Shown here: positions 63,161-64,000 of the stretch, piece after piece | How positions within the stretch are numbered: the first letter of the stretch is position 1 | How the letters are laid out: every line of letters starts with the position of its first letter | Assembly: GCF_001693415.1 (NCBI RefSeq) | Contig: NZ_MAKX01000001.1 | Span: 496,300-560,299 of the forward strand | Direction: 5' to 3' | From: Tenacibaculum soleae | GTDB taxonomy: Bacteria > Bacteroidota > Bacteroidia > Flavobacteriales > Flavobacteriaceae | DNA length: 64,000 bases | Made by a program: the position numbers and the translations under genes | Notes under the pieces: generated by a model | What the model saw: only the letters and a program-made list of their open reading frames with translations | Database searches by the model: none | Told to the model about the DNA's origin: nothing

Positions 63161-63709
63161 TTAGGATTGTTCTTTAAGTTTAGTTTCTAACCCATCAATA
63201 CTTTTTTGATTTTTAGCATTCCAGTATTGTTTTATTCCGTTTTCGCCAATTTCACTTGCCCAGTCTAATAATTCGTTACGTTCTTCTTTGTATTCGTAAA
63301 ATGGGATAGACATTCCACAAGAGTTTTGTGTTGTTTCAACGGTTACATCAAATATTTGACGTGTACCAGATAGTTTAGGAAATTGTGAAATTAACTCATC
63401 CCATTCAGAATCTTCGGGTAAAACTTCTTTAGCATGTCCGTATAAGCGTAAAATATTAGGAGCGCCATCAAAAGCACAAAACATAATGGTAATTCTGTTA
63501 TCATCTAATAAATGAGCTGAGGTTTCATTACCGCTACCCGTAACACTTAACCAAGCTACGCGATTTTCGTTTAAAACACGAAAAGAATCCATTCCTTTAG
63601 GAGATAAATTAATACGTCCGTTTTTAGGAGCAGTTGCTACAAAAAATACTTTTTGCGCTGCTATAAATTGCTGAACTCTAGTGGTAATTTTAGTGTTGAA
63701 TTTTGCCAT
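63161..63709 (-). CDS. pyridoxamine 5'-phosphate oxidase-fold protein
   Basis: 182 residues from the ATG at 63709 (MAKFNTKITT); a TTG upstream overlaps glpK and is rejected. The FMN-binding split-barrel pattern is seen: FFVATAPKNGRINLSPKGMDSFRVLNENRVAWL, GSGNETSAHLLDDNRITIMFC and ILRLYGHAKEVL (quoted in parts). These proteins are flavin- or F420-linked oxidoreductases or binding proteins; substrate unknown. It starts five bases after the end of glpK and is surely cotranscribed with it. Confidence 0.9.
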   Translation of the reverse strand: MAKFNTKITTRVQQFIAAQKVFFVATAPKNGRINLSPKGMDSFRVLNENRVAWLSVTGSGNETSAHLLDDNRITIMFCAFDGAPNILRLYGHAKEVLPEDSEWDELISQFPKLSGTRQIFDVTVETTQNSCGMSIPFYEYKEERNELLDWASEIGENGIKQYWNAKNQKSIDGLETKLKEQS

Positions 63710-63714
63710 AATTT

Positions 63715-64000
63715 TTAATTTATCCAATCTTTAGTACGTTCTACAGCTTTTTGCCATTTAGTGTATAATTTTTCTCTTTTTTCTGAAGAAAAAGTAGGAG
63801 TAAAGGTGTTGTTAATTTTTCGTCTATTTAAAATATCGTTTTGTTTCCATAAGCCAACACAAATACCTGCTAAATATGCAGCACCCATAATTGTGGTTTC
63901 AATAATTTCTGGTCGTTCAACTTTTGTGTTTAAAATATCTGCTTGAAATTGCATTAAGTAATCATTAGCGCAAGCACCACCATCAACTTTTAAAGAGGTT
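63715..64000 (-). CDS. glpK: glycerol kinase, C-terminal part (5' end outside window)
   Basis: The last ~94 residues of a minus-strand gene. It reads LKVDGGACANDYLMQFQADI, then NTKVERPEIIETTIMGAAYLAG, ending KWQKAVERTKDWIN; this is the C-terminal FGGY-kinase core (LxVDGGAxANxxLMQFQxDIL and GAAYLAG) of GlpK, which phosphorylates glycerol to sn-glycerol-3-phosphate. The split PPOX-fold gene follows within five bases. glpD, its metabolic partner, lies about 62 kb away at the other end of the window. Confidence 0.96.
   Translation of the reverse strand, partial: TSLKVDGGACANDYLMQFQADILNTKVERPEIIETTIMGAAYLAGICVGLWKQNDILNRRKINNTFTPTFSSEKREKLYTKWQKAVERTKDWIN

Noticed and set aside
1..64000. tRNA, rRNA, CRISPR arrays, insertion sequences and prophage genes
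   Set aside because: I looked for tRNA-like arms, repeat-spacer patterns, transposases and integrases and saw none.

Overview
The window reads as chromosomal DNA of a member of the Flavobacteriaceae (Bacteroidota), probably marine. This is inferred from the very AT-rich sequence, the promoter element TAnnTTTG in front of many genes, a secreted protease with a type IX secretion (T9SS) sorting tail, and phylum-typical families (HU-CCDC81/SPOR, DUF4292, DUF4175, two-domain ABC-F, EnvC-like LytM). No rRNA, tRNA, CRISPR array, prophage or insertion sequence was seen.

Layout. 1-13 kb: two tandem YHS-domain secreted proteins, glpD, an MFS exporter, an ACT-domain protein, gpsA, dut, recA, a mutarotase-like protein, an RluE-type pseudouridine synthase, rpiB, then about 660 gene-free bases with DnaA-box-like 9-mers (candidate oriC) and a diacylglycerol-kinase-like gene. 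13-25 kb: rnr, tatA, SPFH protein, a methyltransferase, mnmG and ybeY flanked by parS-like palindromes, and a giant DUF4175 coiled-coil membrane protein. 25-37 kb: an outer-membrane protein, a very small gene for a double-glycine-leader, cysteine-rich peptide, gltX, mfd, dprA, and an HU-CCDC81/SPOR protein. 37-44 kb: a minus-strand cell-envelope run (nucleotidyltransferase, TPR, DUF4292 lipoprotein, EnvC-like, AI-2E family permease) and a fused two-ATPase peptide ABC protein. 44-55 kb: T9SS subtilase, ABC-F protein, a two-gene type II restriction-modification system (C5 methyltransferase with its own HTH, and an Eco47II-like nuclease), a 3'-5' exonuclease and a PhoB/PhoR-like pair. 55-64 kb: purD, a DUF6909-like protein, a C-terminal processing protease, rnpA, an acyl-CoA dehydrogenase, an EEP-family protein, a PPOX-fold protein and the 3' end of glpK.

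How the genes work together. Glycerol-3-phosphate metabolism is represented three times (glpD, gpsA, glpK) but in scattered positions. DNA replication, repair and uptake genes (recA, mfd, dprA, dut), translation genes (gltX, mnmG, ybeY, rnr, rnpA, two-domain ABC-F) and envelope genes (EnvC-like, DUF4292, SPOR) make most of the window ordinary core genome. The accessory parts are the restriction-modification pair, the orphan peptide gene and a degenerate intergenic repeat.

Most notable: (i) the GG-leader peptide gene at 25828-25995 with its own promoter and terminator; (ii) a perfect GTTCCACGTGGAAC palindrome in front of mnmG with related sites nearby, within 10 kb of the candidate origin; (iii) a perfect 10-bp inverted repeat covering the -7 box and start codon of the HTH-methyltransferase, suggesting autoregulation; (iv) several genes whose -7 box is so close to the start codon that the transcript should be leaderless or nearly so.
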